Positions 37,641 through 48,700 of a DNA stretch of 64,000 nucleotides are shown here, one piece after another. The notes below the pieces were generated by a model. The model saw only the letters and a program-made list of their open reading frames with translations, was not told the DNA's origin and made no database searches. This DNA is from Mycogone perniciosa (lineage: Eukaryota > Ascomycota > Sordariomycetes > Hypocreales > Hypocreaceae). The position numbers and the translations under genes are program-made. The DNA is taken from contig JAOALB010000016.1 in NCBI GenBank assembly GCA_025331125.1, forward strand, positions 434,001 to 498,000. Reading direction: 5' to 3'. The number at the start of each line of letters is the position of its first letter. Positions within the stretch are counted from its first letter, which is position 1.

Positions 37641-38535
37641 TGTGTGTTTTTAAATTGAGTGTTTAAATATAGAGTGAAAAGCTTGGAGCCCGGATTTTTA
37701 AGAATAGAGTTGTTATCCTTGAAACGGAGCCTATCTTGAGGGAATGGGCACTCAATTTGTGTTAGTAAGGTTGTTGACATTGTTGATACAAAAAAGGTGG
37801 TCCAACGGTTTATAGACGAAGGAAATATCACCTAAGTTGCAGCAAGTACTACAGAGTAGATGGTAAATTCACACTTCACTCACACAATGGGTTGATCAGT
37901 TTTGGCAACTCTTGATTCGGGCATCCTGTTAATAAGTGAAGCCGTGGAATTCCTCCATGGACTGTGGGACTGAATCTATCTTCAAGTTCAAGAGTATATG
38001 TTATTCATCACACCAAAGGTAAAACCCAGGAAGATAAATTACAGTGCCTATTTAGAGTAGGAAGCAGCTGAGAGCATTTTGGACACTGTGTGTGAATGTT
38101 TGTAGGTTCGGACAGACTACCATTAAAGGCAGGTCAAGAACCATAGTGAGAAGGGGACAACAACGTCTCTATAGCTCTGTAGCACATAACCCTCAGAGTT
38201 GACCTTTTTATTGCAATGCACATAAGCAAGCATGAGTTTATTATTTATATTTACTTAGTATAGCTCCAGACAAGAATCCCGGGATCCTATGAATAGGAAC
38301 CGTTGAAATGGCATTTTAGAGTATAGGTTGTAATTAGGGCTGTACTCATATAAACGAGATTGCCCAAAGACAAGATCGGCCAGAGAGAACTACTAGGAAG
38401 TGCATGATGCAAGGTGGAACGTTTTGCATGCAGGTATCGTACGTCAAATAAAAATAGGCTTGATGGGATATCATTTAAAAGACCTCAGCTCTTGGGGGCC
38501 AACAGGGAGGAACACCGAATTTTGGGTTTTCTGTT

Positions 38536-38612
38536 TGCTTTTAAGTGACAAGATCAGCGGCCTGCATACGAGTAGGGCTCCCTGCATGAGATCGGAGCCG
38601 CAGGAAGATTTT
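38536..38612. repeat. Diverged dispersed repeat, copy 2
   Basis: Direct-orientation partner of the copy at 37557-37640, about 1 kb downstream. The best conserved part is CTCCCTGCATG followed by GATCGGAG. Confidence 0.5.
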
Positions 38613-39334
38613 TTTCAAGACTTTTCTTGTTTGGGGGTGAGCAGCTAGAGTAGATTGGGAATGGCGACGTGGATTGCAGCTGGAACATGCATCAAGATCT
38701 CAAATACTCGATGCTATCTCCTACCTACTTCGTACTTCGTATTGCGCTGACAGGTCTTGACGGGATGCAGTGTAACAGTCACCCACAGTCACCCACAGCG
38801 AGAGGGCCTGTAAGAGAGACCTGCCTGCTATACTTGGTGGGCATAGTACCCCGTATAGTATTGAAGCATAGTATTACACTCCGTGATGTTGCAAACATCA
38901 ATACTAATACATACTACTCCGTACCATAAGACCAAATCTGCTTACAAGGCATGGGCCGCTATATCCCCGGCGAGTACTTCGTACGCGGAGTACGGAGTAT
39001 TATAGAGGGCTATACTCCGTAGCGGGCAATGACCACTAATTTTATCTCTCTCGGCTCTATTAGTTATGCTGTACTCCGTAATACTACTATTGCTATCAGT
39101 GCTTCAACCGCTAGCACTGTTGTCTCCGCCGCCACCAATGTAATGGCCCCGCTGAATCTCTGCTGCAGTTCAGTTATGGGCCCCGAAAAATAATCTGCCG
39201 CATCTGATCCCTGCTGCCGAACATTTTTGCTCATCCTGCTTGACTACTCGGACTATTGGCCTCGAGCCTATATATTCGTCCGCTCTCTCCCGTCCTTTGT
39301 CCTGCCTGGTATCTATCCATCTATTACGTAGGTT

Positions 39335-40332
39335 ATGACATCGACGGCACGATTACTTCGACCATTGGCATCACGATCAATTCCAATTGGACCTCGGCTA
39401 CTGCTTGCGCACCTTTGCAAGTCAACCCCGCCATTCGCACCATCACCGCCAGCATCAACATCGCCATCAGCATCAGCATCCCCTTTCCTCCTCCAGACAC
39501 GCACAATGGCTTCAGAAATGCGCTTCAGTAAGTAAACCCAGTCGCGCCGGCCGGCATCGCGAATTGCGCTGACAACCCGCCAGAAAACCCGGCCATACTG
39601 TGAGTTTCCCGCCCGCCATAGCTCCGATTCGCACGTCACGTCATGCGAGCCGATGCGCTGCAATGCGCTGCGCTGCGATGCGACTCTCGTAATAAATTGA
39701 CCGCTCTCCAGTGTCTGCGATATGCAGGAAAAGTTCCGCACCGCCATCTACGAGTTCGACAGCATGTAAGCGCTCTCCCCAGATCCTCATACTACTATCA
39801 CGCTCTCATACCAACAACCTTCAACAGCGTAACAACAACCAAAAAGCTCCTCTCCTTCGCCCAAGCCCTCTCTATCCCCGTCCATACCACCACCCAAACA
39901 TCCGCCAAACTCGGTCCGACAGTTCCATCCCTCGCCTCCCTACTCCCCTCGGACCCTCACGACAAGACCAAATTCTCAATGCTCATCCCCCCGATCGCCT
40001 CCGCCCTGCCGCCCAACTCGCGCGTCGCCCTCGTGGGCATCGAATCCCATATCTGCATCACCCAGACCGCCCTGGATCTGCGCGATGCGGGCCATCATCC
40101 CTATATCATTGCCGATGGCGTTAGCAGCTGCAACAAGGCCGAGGTTGTCGTTGCGCTGGATCGATTGCGTGCCGAGCCGGGCGTGGTGGTTACTTCAAGT
40201 GAGAGCTGGATGTATGAGTGTCTGGGCGATGCGTCGCATCCTGCGTTCAAGGGGCTGTTTAATGTTGTCAAGACATCTATCAAGGATACCAAGAAGGTTC
40301 TCGAGGCGTTGCCCCCTACTCCCAAGATGTAG
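39335..40332 (+). CDS. Isochorismatase-family cysteine hydrolase (ISOC-like)
   Basis: Member of the isochorismatase/nicotinamidase-like hydrolase fold. The ISOC1/ISOC2 (YcaC-like) branch has no firmly assigned substrate. Exons 39335-39527, 39584-39599 (16 nt), 39712-39765 and 39828-40332. Starting at 39335 gives 255 residues, starting at the in-frame ATG at 39506 gives 198. The first 57 residues are rich in Arg, Ser, Pro and Ala with no Asp or Glu (MTSTARLLRPLASRS...), a plausible mitochondrial targeting sequence. The shorter form starts MASEMRF, close to typical cytosolic family members. In short-form numbering the catalytic triad is Asp16 (VCDMQEKF), Lys77 (DKTKFSM) and Cys107 (ESHICITQTALDL). 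The C-terminus has the usual SSESWMYECLGDASHPAFK block. The micro-exon is needed to give the KNPAILVCDMQ strand. Confidence 0.86.
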
Positions 40333-40576
40333 GAGGAGACTTGATGGGAGACAAAAATATAGATCCACAATGTTTTTGTATTATTTCATTGTCACTAATA
40401 GACAGGGCCTTGAAGCTGGTCGCCGGTCAGATCCATAGTATCTCGACCTCTATATCGACCGACCCCCTTGGTCGCCCACATTAAACTGAGAAGTTCCGTC
40501 TCTACACGTCTACTTCACTTCGTGAGCATCATCTATGCAGCAAAAACGGCCATCGCCAAAAAAACAACCCTGCATC

Positions 40577-42499
40577 CTAATCCGCGGCTGCTGCCGACGT
40601 TTTTGTCGACCTGGCACTGTTGGGCGTCATCCAAGAGAACGCCGATGCCACTCCAACTGGGTTCGCGGATCGTGGCAGCGCCGACGAGGACGACACGGTC
40701 CGACCACCTGAAGAAGACTTCGGCTCACCGCTCGATGCTGTAGGTTTCTTCATGTCCCATCGGATAGCACCACTTCCACTTCCACCACTGCCACTACCAC
40801 TACCGCCATTGGCAATGTTCTCATCGTTTATGCTCACTTGGCTCTTGCGGCGGCCGTCGCCTGACTTTGACGGAAGTGGTGGCTCGTACGACGCTCCTGT
40901 TCGGGCCGATGAGCCAGATTTCAAGGATTTGAGCACTTTCATGTTGCGTCCTCCCCGTGCGGCGGGCTGATATCCACTCAGTGGAATGTTTTCTCGCTGG
41001 TCCATTCCATTCCCACCCCCATTGCGCCACGAACCCCATATTCCTGACGACAGTTCTCGTCGGGATGTCTCTGATGCACTCGAACCATCTCTTCCGCGAC
41101 GCTCAGAGTCAGCAGTAGGAGGCTTTTCAACCTCCTCCTCGGGATCCGGGACACTACTCGTGCGAACACGCCGAAGAGGCTCAGGATGTGCCAAGATCGG
41201 CGAAACCTGGTCCCTTGTTTCGCAGCGTTCGGGTCCCTCACTTACAGCAACCGCCGCCTTCTCCTCGCCATTGGGTTGGTTAGTCTCTCCTAGGACGAAC
41301 GGGGCAGCGTTAGCGTTTAGTTTAGGCTTCTCTGGAGCTACATTGGTGGTGTAGATGTGGCGGAAAACACCCTCATCTTCCGGGCGAACAAACGGAACCC
41401 GCAGCTTGTCACGGTCGTTGCTATAGAGGACCATGGAATTCTGCGAGAAGAGGATGTCCGTAGCATGAGATCGCAGAGCATCGCTTCCAATGAATATGCG
41501 GATTGCCTTCCGATCTGAGTTGGGCTTCGGCTGCTCGCCTCCACACATCTCGAAACAGACAGACATGGACGGGACAGAGCCCGCGGCTGTGTCTGACCTG
41601 CTGCTGTGCCGCGTGACAACTGCTTCGGCAAGGTACACATCCAACCTAGCTCGAAAGATGCCATTGACATCTCGATGAAACTCATCCAAGAGGTCTAGCT
41701 CTTTGACGAGGGAATACTCGATCGTAGACCTTTGTGATCCAGTACAAACATCTGCATAGAGCAGGGTACCGTGAGCATAATTTGTTGTCAGCCAGCAACG
41801 CACAATAGCCGGAACTGTCCCCAGCACGTAGAGGGAGGCAGGAAGTCCAGACATTTCAAAGGATGAGTCGTCATCTTCATCACCAGTGGCAAAATTGGTA
41901 TCGAGGCCAAGGCTGCTTGCGCGACCCGAGGCGACAGAATGATGGGAATGCACCGAGTGTCCTGCGGAGCTGTGTCTGCCATCTGACTTGTGGGATAGGG
42001 AACGCTCCATCATGAAGCCGCTTCCCGGACGAACCTGACCGAAATCCCCAGAGTGGCGGTTGTTCTGCCCGCCCCAGCTTGAGCCATGTAAGGCGCTTTC
42101 ATCGAATCGGACGCTATTGGCTCGTGAAGCAGCGCCCCGGCGAACTGGTTCTTCTTCTGCAGGGCCCAGGTGCAGTGAGCCGAGCAATTGCTCGCCTTGC
42201 TCATCTAAATCATCAAACATGTCATTTTGAGGAATTTGGACTGGTCCTATAGAGGTTACCGTTGTTAGAATAGGTCCACCAGATGGTGAGAAAAAAGATG
42301 GCCTACCATGTTGTGGGGTGCCGCTGAGAACGCCGGGGAATGGGGAGTTCCACACAGACTTGAGTGCAGAATCATCTGCCTGACGCTTCTCCAGTCTCAA
42401 GATTCGTTCTGCATGGTTGGCCTGGGCATATTGGACTTGCTTCAACTCCATCTGTAGGTTGTACAGTTCTTCCCGGGAGACAGGAAAACGTGGATCCAT
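40577..42499 (-). CDS. Fungal protein of unknown function with a retropepsin-like domain lacking the catalytic Asp
   Basis: I do not recognise a named family. Read without introns it has 640 residues. A possible 60-nt intron (42306-42247, GTAGGC...CTATAG with a CTAAC branch site) is a multiple of three with no stop, so the spliced form would lack 20 residues at about 65-84. Residues 10-40 form a heptad-like helix, possibly a coiled coil. Residues 50-215 are Ser/Gly/His-rich and probably disordered. Residues about 220-370 look folded. There, ADVCTGSQRSTI...LVKEL aligns position by position with the flap-side motif of retroviral-type aspartic proteases (A-L-V-D-T-G-A...), with Cys252 where the catalytic Asp belongs. 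IFIGSDALRSHATDI (335-349) fits the later I-x-G-x-D-x-L strand. The C-terminal 240 residues are low complexity (Ser/Gly runs). Function is unknown. The domain call is pattern-based inference. Confidence 0.7.
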   Translation of the reverse strand: MDPRFPVSREELYNLQMELKQVQYAQANHAERILRLEKRQADDSALKSVWNSPFPGVLSGTPQHGRPSFFSPSGGPILTTVTSIGPVQIPQNDMFDDLDEQGEQLLGSLHLGPAEEEPVRRGAASRANSVRFDESALHGSSWGGQNNRHSGDFGQVRPGSGFMMERSLSHKSDGRHSSAGHSVHSHHSVASGRASSLGLDTNFATGDEDDDSSFEMSGLPASLYVLGTVPAIVRCWLTTNYAHGTLLYADVCTGSQRSTIEYSLVKELDLLDEFHRDVNGIFRARLDVYLAEAVVTRHSSRSDTAAGSVPSMSVCFEMCGGEQPKPNSDRKAIRIFIGSDALRSHATDILFSQNSMVLYSNDRDKLRVPFVRPEDEGVFRHIYTTNVAPEKPKLNANAAPFVLGETNQPNGEEKAAVAVSEGPERCETRDQVSPILAHPEPLRRVRTSSVPDPEEEVEKPPTADSERRGRDGSSASETSRRELSSGIWGSWRNGGGNGMDQRENIPLSGYQPAARGGRNMKVLKSLKSGSSARTGASYEPPLPSKSGDGRRKSQVSINDENIANGGSGSGSGGSGSGAIRWDMKKPTASSGEPKSSSGGRTVSSSSALPRSANPVGVASAFSWMTPNSARSTKTSAAAAD

Positions 42500-43902
42500 G
42501 TCCGATGCGATTGCGGGTGAGAAGGAAACATATGATGTTTGACGAGTGATGGTTCAAAGAATCAGTACTATCGTATCGTGATGGAAGCACCAAGTGGCAG
42601 GGCGTTGGGGTGATTCGGACAAACGATCGAAGTTGTGCAATGTTTGCGCCACCAAATATCAGACAAAATATGACTTGAGAACAGACCCAGGACCTCTCGG
42701 CTTGCTCCTCTTGCAATATGTGACGCGATGTGGCTCCTTTGACCTCGATCCCTTTGAGTGACAGTTCATGAGGTCCACCTCCCCCGCCACATCGCCTGGC
42801 CTAGACCACAAGGCCGCTACTGGGCGACGGCGCAGAGCGTGCGTTATGGCTGGGGGATGAGATCGAAGCCCAGATGCTCAGCTGCTCGATGGATCAGAGG
42901 GGTTAGATGAAGGCGTCCTCAGGGTGATATCTCTTCGGGCAGCAGAGACTGTGCCAGCCAAGGACACGAAGCGACTCCAAGATTGCAGGTGGGCTGTATC
43001 GAAGGGTATCTCTCGTATGTAGGTACTCGTATATGTACCAAAATCAAGCGTCGATGAGGAATATCAAGTCGATTTTGTGTGCTAGTAGAGTCGGCAATCC
43101 AGCAACGGAAAGCTGTGCAGACGGGTAAAGGAGATGGTTTTCGAGCAGATTTGTCGGCGTCTCAAGTCGAGCAGCAATGAAATCGCGACCGCGTAGAAGA
43201 CACAGGCAGGACGGAGGGGAGTCTGGCGGTGGGGTCTCGAGGGCGAGATATTGATAGTATGACGTTTAATGACGGAGAGAAACGTGAGACCGGCTGCTTT
43301 TCGTGCTGTATTGAGTATTATTAGAGAAGCGCTGCCGCAACGCAGGGCGAGATTGCAGAGGAATGAGTGTGGGTGTTGTTGGTGGCCCGAATTCTTGATG
43401 ATGGGAGGTTGTCTGATTAGCAAGAGCTGCTGAATGGACATCTCCCCACAATCAAGTTCCAGCTTAAAAGGATCCACAGGCAGCTTGCCACTGTTGGGCT
43501 CGCCTAGCTCGTAGGGCTCCAGGGGTGTTAGTATGTAGTAGTACCTCTGTAAGCCCAAAGTTGTCCATACAGGCTACAATCCTCCAGGCCTCTCCATAGC
43601 AATAGGCAGGATTCTGTGTACATTCCTGACATGGCTGCATTTTATGACAGCATGGGAAATATTGTATCAAGCATCTAATCATTACTTGTGTCGGGTGGCT
43701 TCATTGATAGCCTTGACATCCTACGAGTACAGCCGGTACTTCGTACATCACCTAGCCCCACGTGTGAGACCTTGAACTCGCCTCTAAGCATGAAACATGC
43801 GAAATTTGCCCTTGAAACTTACGAGTACGGAGTACTCAGTTCTTAATTAATAAGTTCAGTCTATCTCAGTTCTCGTAGTGCTTGTATGTCTGAAGCGCCT
43901 CG
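42500..43902. other. Intergenic stretch between the retropepsin-like and esterase genes
   Basis: 1.4 kb without a convincing gene. The left part should be promoter and leader of the minus-strand gene starting at 42499. The right part holds the esterase 3' end. TACGGAGTACTC at about 43825-43838 and ACTTCGTAC at about 43738 are copies of the dispersed motif. The 159-codon open frame at 43082-43558 shows no domain or conserved composition. Confidence 0.5.
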
Positions 43903-44862
43903 TTAGTTCAGCGGTACCTTAGACGGGTTCACAACCCTCCAGTCAGGATACACGTAGTCACCCCTTTCGTCCGGGGTCGAAGCTGGCTCCTTTCCAATAT
44001 GTGGCCGAACCGCCTCGAAGAAGATCTTGTAAGCCTCCGCTCCTAAATGCAGTCCATCGGGAAGAAGCTGGTCGAGCCCTCCTTGCTTCCCGTTCTCAGG
44101 TGATCCTAGCAACGGGCCCTCGGGCTGATAGTCGCCTGGCGTCAAGGATACGGCCTTATCCATGATGTTTTGCCAGAGGTCGATGAGGATAACTCCAGGG
44201 TTCTCGCGAGCCACTTCGCGGGCTTTCTCTGCGTAGGATGCGGTGACGGTTGCCTTTCTTACCGAGCTAGGATGACCATCAGCCATGTCAAGCTTAGTGA
44301 GCTTGATCTCGTCTGCTGGCGGAGGTGTGACGAGCAAGATTGTTGGCTTGTGGGCTTGGACATGAGGATGGTTGATGATCGTGCTCAGGTTCTTCTTGTA
44401 CTCGTCAATCGGAACATGCTGCGCAGTTGTCTCCATAGGAAGGACGGCATCGTTCGCTCCTAGAAGTACGAGCTAGCCGCTGGTTATTACCGGAAATTAC
44501 TTGGCATGTTCGCGTCATTGAGACTCACGAGGTATTCAAGCTTTGGCGAGGATGGAGTAGGCTCTGAGACAATGTCAGAGAGGAACTGGACAACGTTGGC
44601 CGTATTCCATCCCGAGAGGCCGCGATTGACAACGTCATATCGCCTAATCAGGCCTAATAACAAACAATCAGATATTATCTTCCCATTAAAGTATATGAAT
44701 GCGGAGACTTACGAGTCTGGAGTGCTGCGTGAAATGAGAATCCATCTTGAAGCCAGATGGACTGTTCCACGAGAGAGTCGCCGAGAAGCAACACCTGAGG
44801 ATACGATTTCTAACAAGTCAGCTCGGATGTCTTTCTGAAGGAGCCATGCAGCTTACAGCCAT
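43903..44862 (-). CDS. SGNH/GDSL hydrolase, isoamyl acetate esterase type (IAH1-like)
   Basis: Serine esterase of the SGNH fold. The yeast relative Iah1 hydrolyses acetate esters such as isoamyl acetate. Exons: 44862-44857 (6 nt: Met-Ala), 44809-44713, 44653-44529 and 44472-43903, giving 265 residues with consistent phases. Block I reads LLLGDSLVEQS with the nucleophile Ser14. Block II glycine lies in NRGLSGWNT. Block III reads LLGANDAV with Asn83. Block V reads DGLHLG with Asp215 and His218. No signal peptide is present, so it is probably intracellular. The tiny first exon is inferred from a GTAAGC donor and a GTTAG acceptor: the frame beginning KSYPQVLLLGDS has no nearby ATG otherwise. It is transcribed away from UTP10. 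Confidence 0.86.
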
Positions 44863-45772
44863 ATTTACGTATTGCGGAGATAAGATGTCAGCGAGTTTTT
44901 ATGGTAAGAAGGGACAAGTAGGAAATCATTTCTCCTCACATGAGCGAGCTCCCTAAGTTGGTGGAGTCTCATTGGTGGGGGGATCTGGTGCAATATCGCC
45001 ATAGATCTTGCGTCTTATTAGGCTAATGAACCGGAGGAAACGCTAACATAGAATTCCATCTACAATTCACCGACATGCTGTGTAACCGCCCATATGTCGA
45101 AGTGTTCTTTGATAGGATACCAAATGCTGTACAGATGTTAGATAACACAACCAGCTTGAATGCACAACCCCTCCATAGATAGGACTGCTCATTCTCCTCT
45201 GTAAAACGACTCATTAATCCATGTTCGTGCAAACATGTCAGGAATTTCCTCTTTGCCTTAGCTCATTAGCATATTATTTCCATCTGAATATGAAGAAAGG
45301 TCATGGAATGTGTCGACCGGCGTTCCAATGAGGGGCTGGGTTCAGAAGCCAGTCTTATCGTCAGGCGTGCTCGGCTTGGAACGGCTTATAGGATTTGGAC
45401 AGCCAATGAATGCTAGGCAAGCATCAAGGAGTACATCTCAGCTTCACGTCAATGTCACCAAAAAACGGTAACATGTGACAATAAGCCCCTTCGATAGTGC
45501 CTCGAACAGCAGAAGCAGATGAAAGACGAATCTCATGTATCATCTCTCACATCCGTCATGTCACGTGGTGATAGGCAGCCGGTCACGTGATTGTCCACTA
45601 TGACCTGCAGTAGCGCGGCCTTATCGATAAGAACAACCTCTACGCCAATCTTTTGAACAAGGCTTGAAAAAAAGTTCAGTGCAGGCTTCAAGTCGCCGTC
45701 GTGAAACAATCCCACGTCCCCCCGCCATCCATCTTGAACAACACCCGACCTGGAGCTTTAAATCCTGGAATT
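44863..45772. promoter_or_regulatory. Divergent upstream region of the esterase and UTP10 with paired TCACGTG sites
   Basis: No gene supported over 910 bp. About 190-210 bp before the UTP10 start lie two TCACGTG motifs, at 45561-45567 and 45583-45589, in the same orientation 22 bp apart. CACGTG is the binding core of bHLH factors (Cbf1, USF/SREBP-like). Whether they drive UTP10 is inference. Confidence 0.5.
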
Positions 45773-48700
45773 ATGGCGACCTCGCTTGCTGCGCAGCTGG
45801 CGCAGGTTGCCGCGAGCTCCAAGTCGACGCTTAATATCAAGGCGCAAAAGGCCAGCCACTCCAAATCCCTGATCTGGGAACCGCGAGTCGCCGCGACCCA
45901 AACCTATCAGACGCTGTATGCGACATGCCATCAGGGATTCGAAGAGCTCTGTCAGCTTGATAGTCGTTTTACCGTCTTCCAGTCGACCATATTCAGTGAA
46001 GAAAGCCAGGCTCAAGACCGGACGCAGCTTACCACGATCGAAAATGAAGAGCTGGACCGTCACATCGAGGCGTTTCTACGGCTCGTAGGAAGCCGGCTAA
46101 GGCTTATGCCGGCTATCAAAGCAATTGAGTGGCTAATACGACGATTTCAGTGCGCAAAAGCCCACATAACAATGCATTGGATACACAGCGATTAACATCT
46201 TGACCAGGATTCACACTGAAAACACGGCTGTTCTACTCATGACCTTCCTACCGTTCCATTCCATCACCGCATTTGCGACCCTACTATCGATTCTTCCCGC
46301 GAAAATACCCAGCCAATTTCGATTTCTTGATCCCTATATTCGATCTCTTACTTCACCACCTCGATCGATCTTCGTCCACCAAGCCGTCCATCAACCAGAT
46401 TTTCTGACGTCGGTGTCTGAGTACACTCTCGAGTCATGCCGCAAACAATTCCACTACCCTGCTCTAATCACATTCTGGGGTGGTCTCATGACCGAGGCTG
46501 TGAGCGGAATACTAGACCGAACAAAGTCTGGTCGGGCTGCCATACAGAGCGACAGCAGTCAAGCTCTGCTGCATAGACTAGGTCCCATTTTTGCCGAGTC
46601 TTTGGTCATGAAGAAGGTGCCAAGCCTCCAAATCGCTTCCTATATGGCGATGACTATTTTCGTATCAAAGGGAAACCTCGAAGATAATGCGGTTACGGCC
46701 TTGATGCAGCAAACAGTTCACGGATGGACAGGCGATACCGTTCGGCCTGCATTAGTCTGTTTGGTCATCTTGGCTCAGTTCAGGTCGGCTAAGCAGATGA
46801 ACAGCAAAGTCACCAAGGCGTTGATGAAAGTACCAGATATAGGCACTCTTCTCGTTGAAATCGGACAGGAACGTCGAGTAGACAAGTTGGCGAATGGACT
46901 CTGCTTGGCATTGGTCGAGAGGTTGACAAAGAAGGGCGACTCCCGCGGACTTTCTACAATCGTAACGATTCTGGAAAGTGAAATATTGACGGATAAGCAA
47001 ATTTCCGTCATATTCAAGTCGCTGCTCTTGACGGCTCATGAACTCAACGACGAAAACGACAAGGATGGCTCTCTTCGAAGAGAACTTGGGTCTACTCTGA
47101 TCACCTTGTCTCATGCCTCTGGCAAGCCTGGCGATGTCATTCAGTCAGCCATTGAGAATGTCAAATTTGACATTGAGGAGCTGGAAATGAAATTGGACCT
47201 TTCATTCCGCACTAGAAAACTGCCTGAAACTACTACAGGAGATATTGACATGTCGAATGACACCAAGCCGTTACAAGATCTCGACGTAGTCATTGGCGAG
47301 TTGTCCGATCACCCGGAGTCTTTATCTGTGTGTTTGCTTCCTGAAGCCACTGATATTTTTAGTGAGCTCAGTCACTTGTTCTTCTCCATTGTATCAGACC
47401 AGTCACCAAAGAAATCCGAGCTTGTGGCCAGGTTTGATGCGATCCCCAAGTTAAACCGACAATCAGCCTTCAAGGACTGTACATATTGCAGTTTCTTTAT
47501 TCGAATTTGGTGTGGTCCCTATCCCGCGTTGGCACGAGTCGCGGCCTTGGAAATGGTCAAGAACAGACTAAAAACCGGAGATGGAGCCAAGATCGATGTC
47601 CAGGCCCTCATTCCTTATTGTATCACAGCGTTGAGCGATCCTTCAAAACGTGTGCGCCAGGCAGCAGCAGACTTGATTACCGTGGCAACTGGCCTCTATT
47701 CACCTCCAGTATCTTCGAAATCGATGACCGTGTGGGGGGCCGATACCTTGTACGGAAAATCAAAATCCAAGGATATTGCGGCTCTTGGAGCAGATGTTGC
47801 TGCCAAGCTGCTTCATTTACTGATTCTGCCGGCTATTGAGGAGTGTGTGATGGACCCAGAACACATTACCGTGGTGATAAAGTCCGCAATTGAGAGCGGG
47901 AAATACTATGTTGCCCCAGAGCCTTCCCTAGACAAGAAGGATCACCTGTCACAGTCCGCTAGACTGGCTCTTCTATCCTTTTTCGCTTCCCACGCCGCCT
48001 CAACTCCTCTGACACTTGTCAAGAACAGACTTCTCAGGTCTCTGAATGAAGTACGCGGTGTGTCTGGTACGACGCGGACGCAACTTCTCTTGCCGACTTT
48101 GCAATGGTGGGCCAGCTTGACAGATGCAGAGGCCACGGAGATTTGCCGTTCAGAGCAACTCGAGAAGCCCGTCTTGGACTCACGATTTGTGGATGTGATT
48201 GTTCCTAACGATATTTCTGGGCTGGAGTTCTTATTCAACCTTCTGAAGGATCCCGCTAATCGTGAGAAGGCGGGTTTGGTTCGGGCCATCTTTGCTAGAG
48301 TGAAGAAAATGTGGCCCTCCATGAAGGACGAAGTCAAGTTCATGGCAGCTGAGCAATTCTTGAAAATTTCACAAGAGCCGGAACATGCTGAGGATGGGGA
48401 GTCTGTTATCCTGACAGAGGCTGCTGATATTCTCAGAGCCGTGCCGTTGACCACGGATATTCTTTCATTCTTTTTGGACTCTATTCAGACAGGCACTAAG
48501 ATGATCACGGAACCTCCTCCTAATAAGCGAAGGCGGACAAGCTCTTCAGATGGCAATCGTGGCCTCATTACTCAGGTTACGCCCGAGTTGAGTCGAGCAT
48601 TACGGAAAGTCACTTTTGTCCTGCAGCTGGTTGATGGATCAGATCCGGTGTCCCATCCTGAATTACTCGACGGCCTCTTCACTGCCCTGTCAGAGCTACA

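Larger units (their letters stand above)
37510..39334. other. Gene-poor, repeat-bearing intergenic region
   Basis: 1.8 kb with no supported gene. AT-rich in the middle. It holds two diverged copies of a 75-85 bp sequence (about 37557-37640 and 38536-38612), a short tandem CAGTCACC run near 38780-38800, and several TACTCCGTA motifs at 38725-39080. The right end is the promoter of the isochorismatase-like gene. The pattern fits old, mutated repeat debris. Confidence 0.55.

Noticed and set aside
43082..43558. 158-codon minus-strand open frame
   Set aside because: No family resemblance; sits in the probable leader/promoter of the gene starting at 42499.
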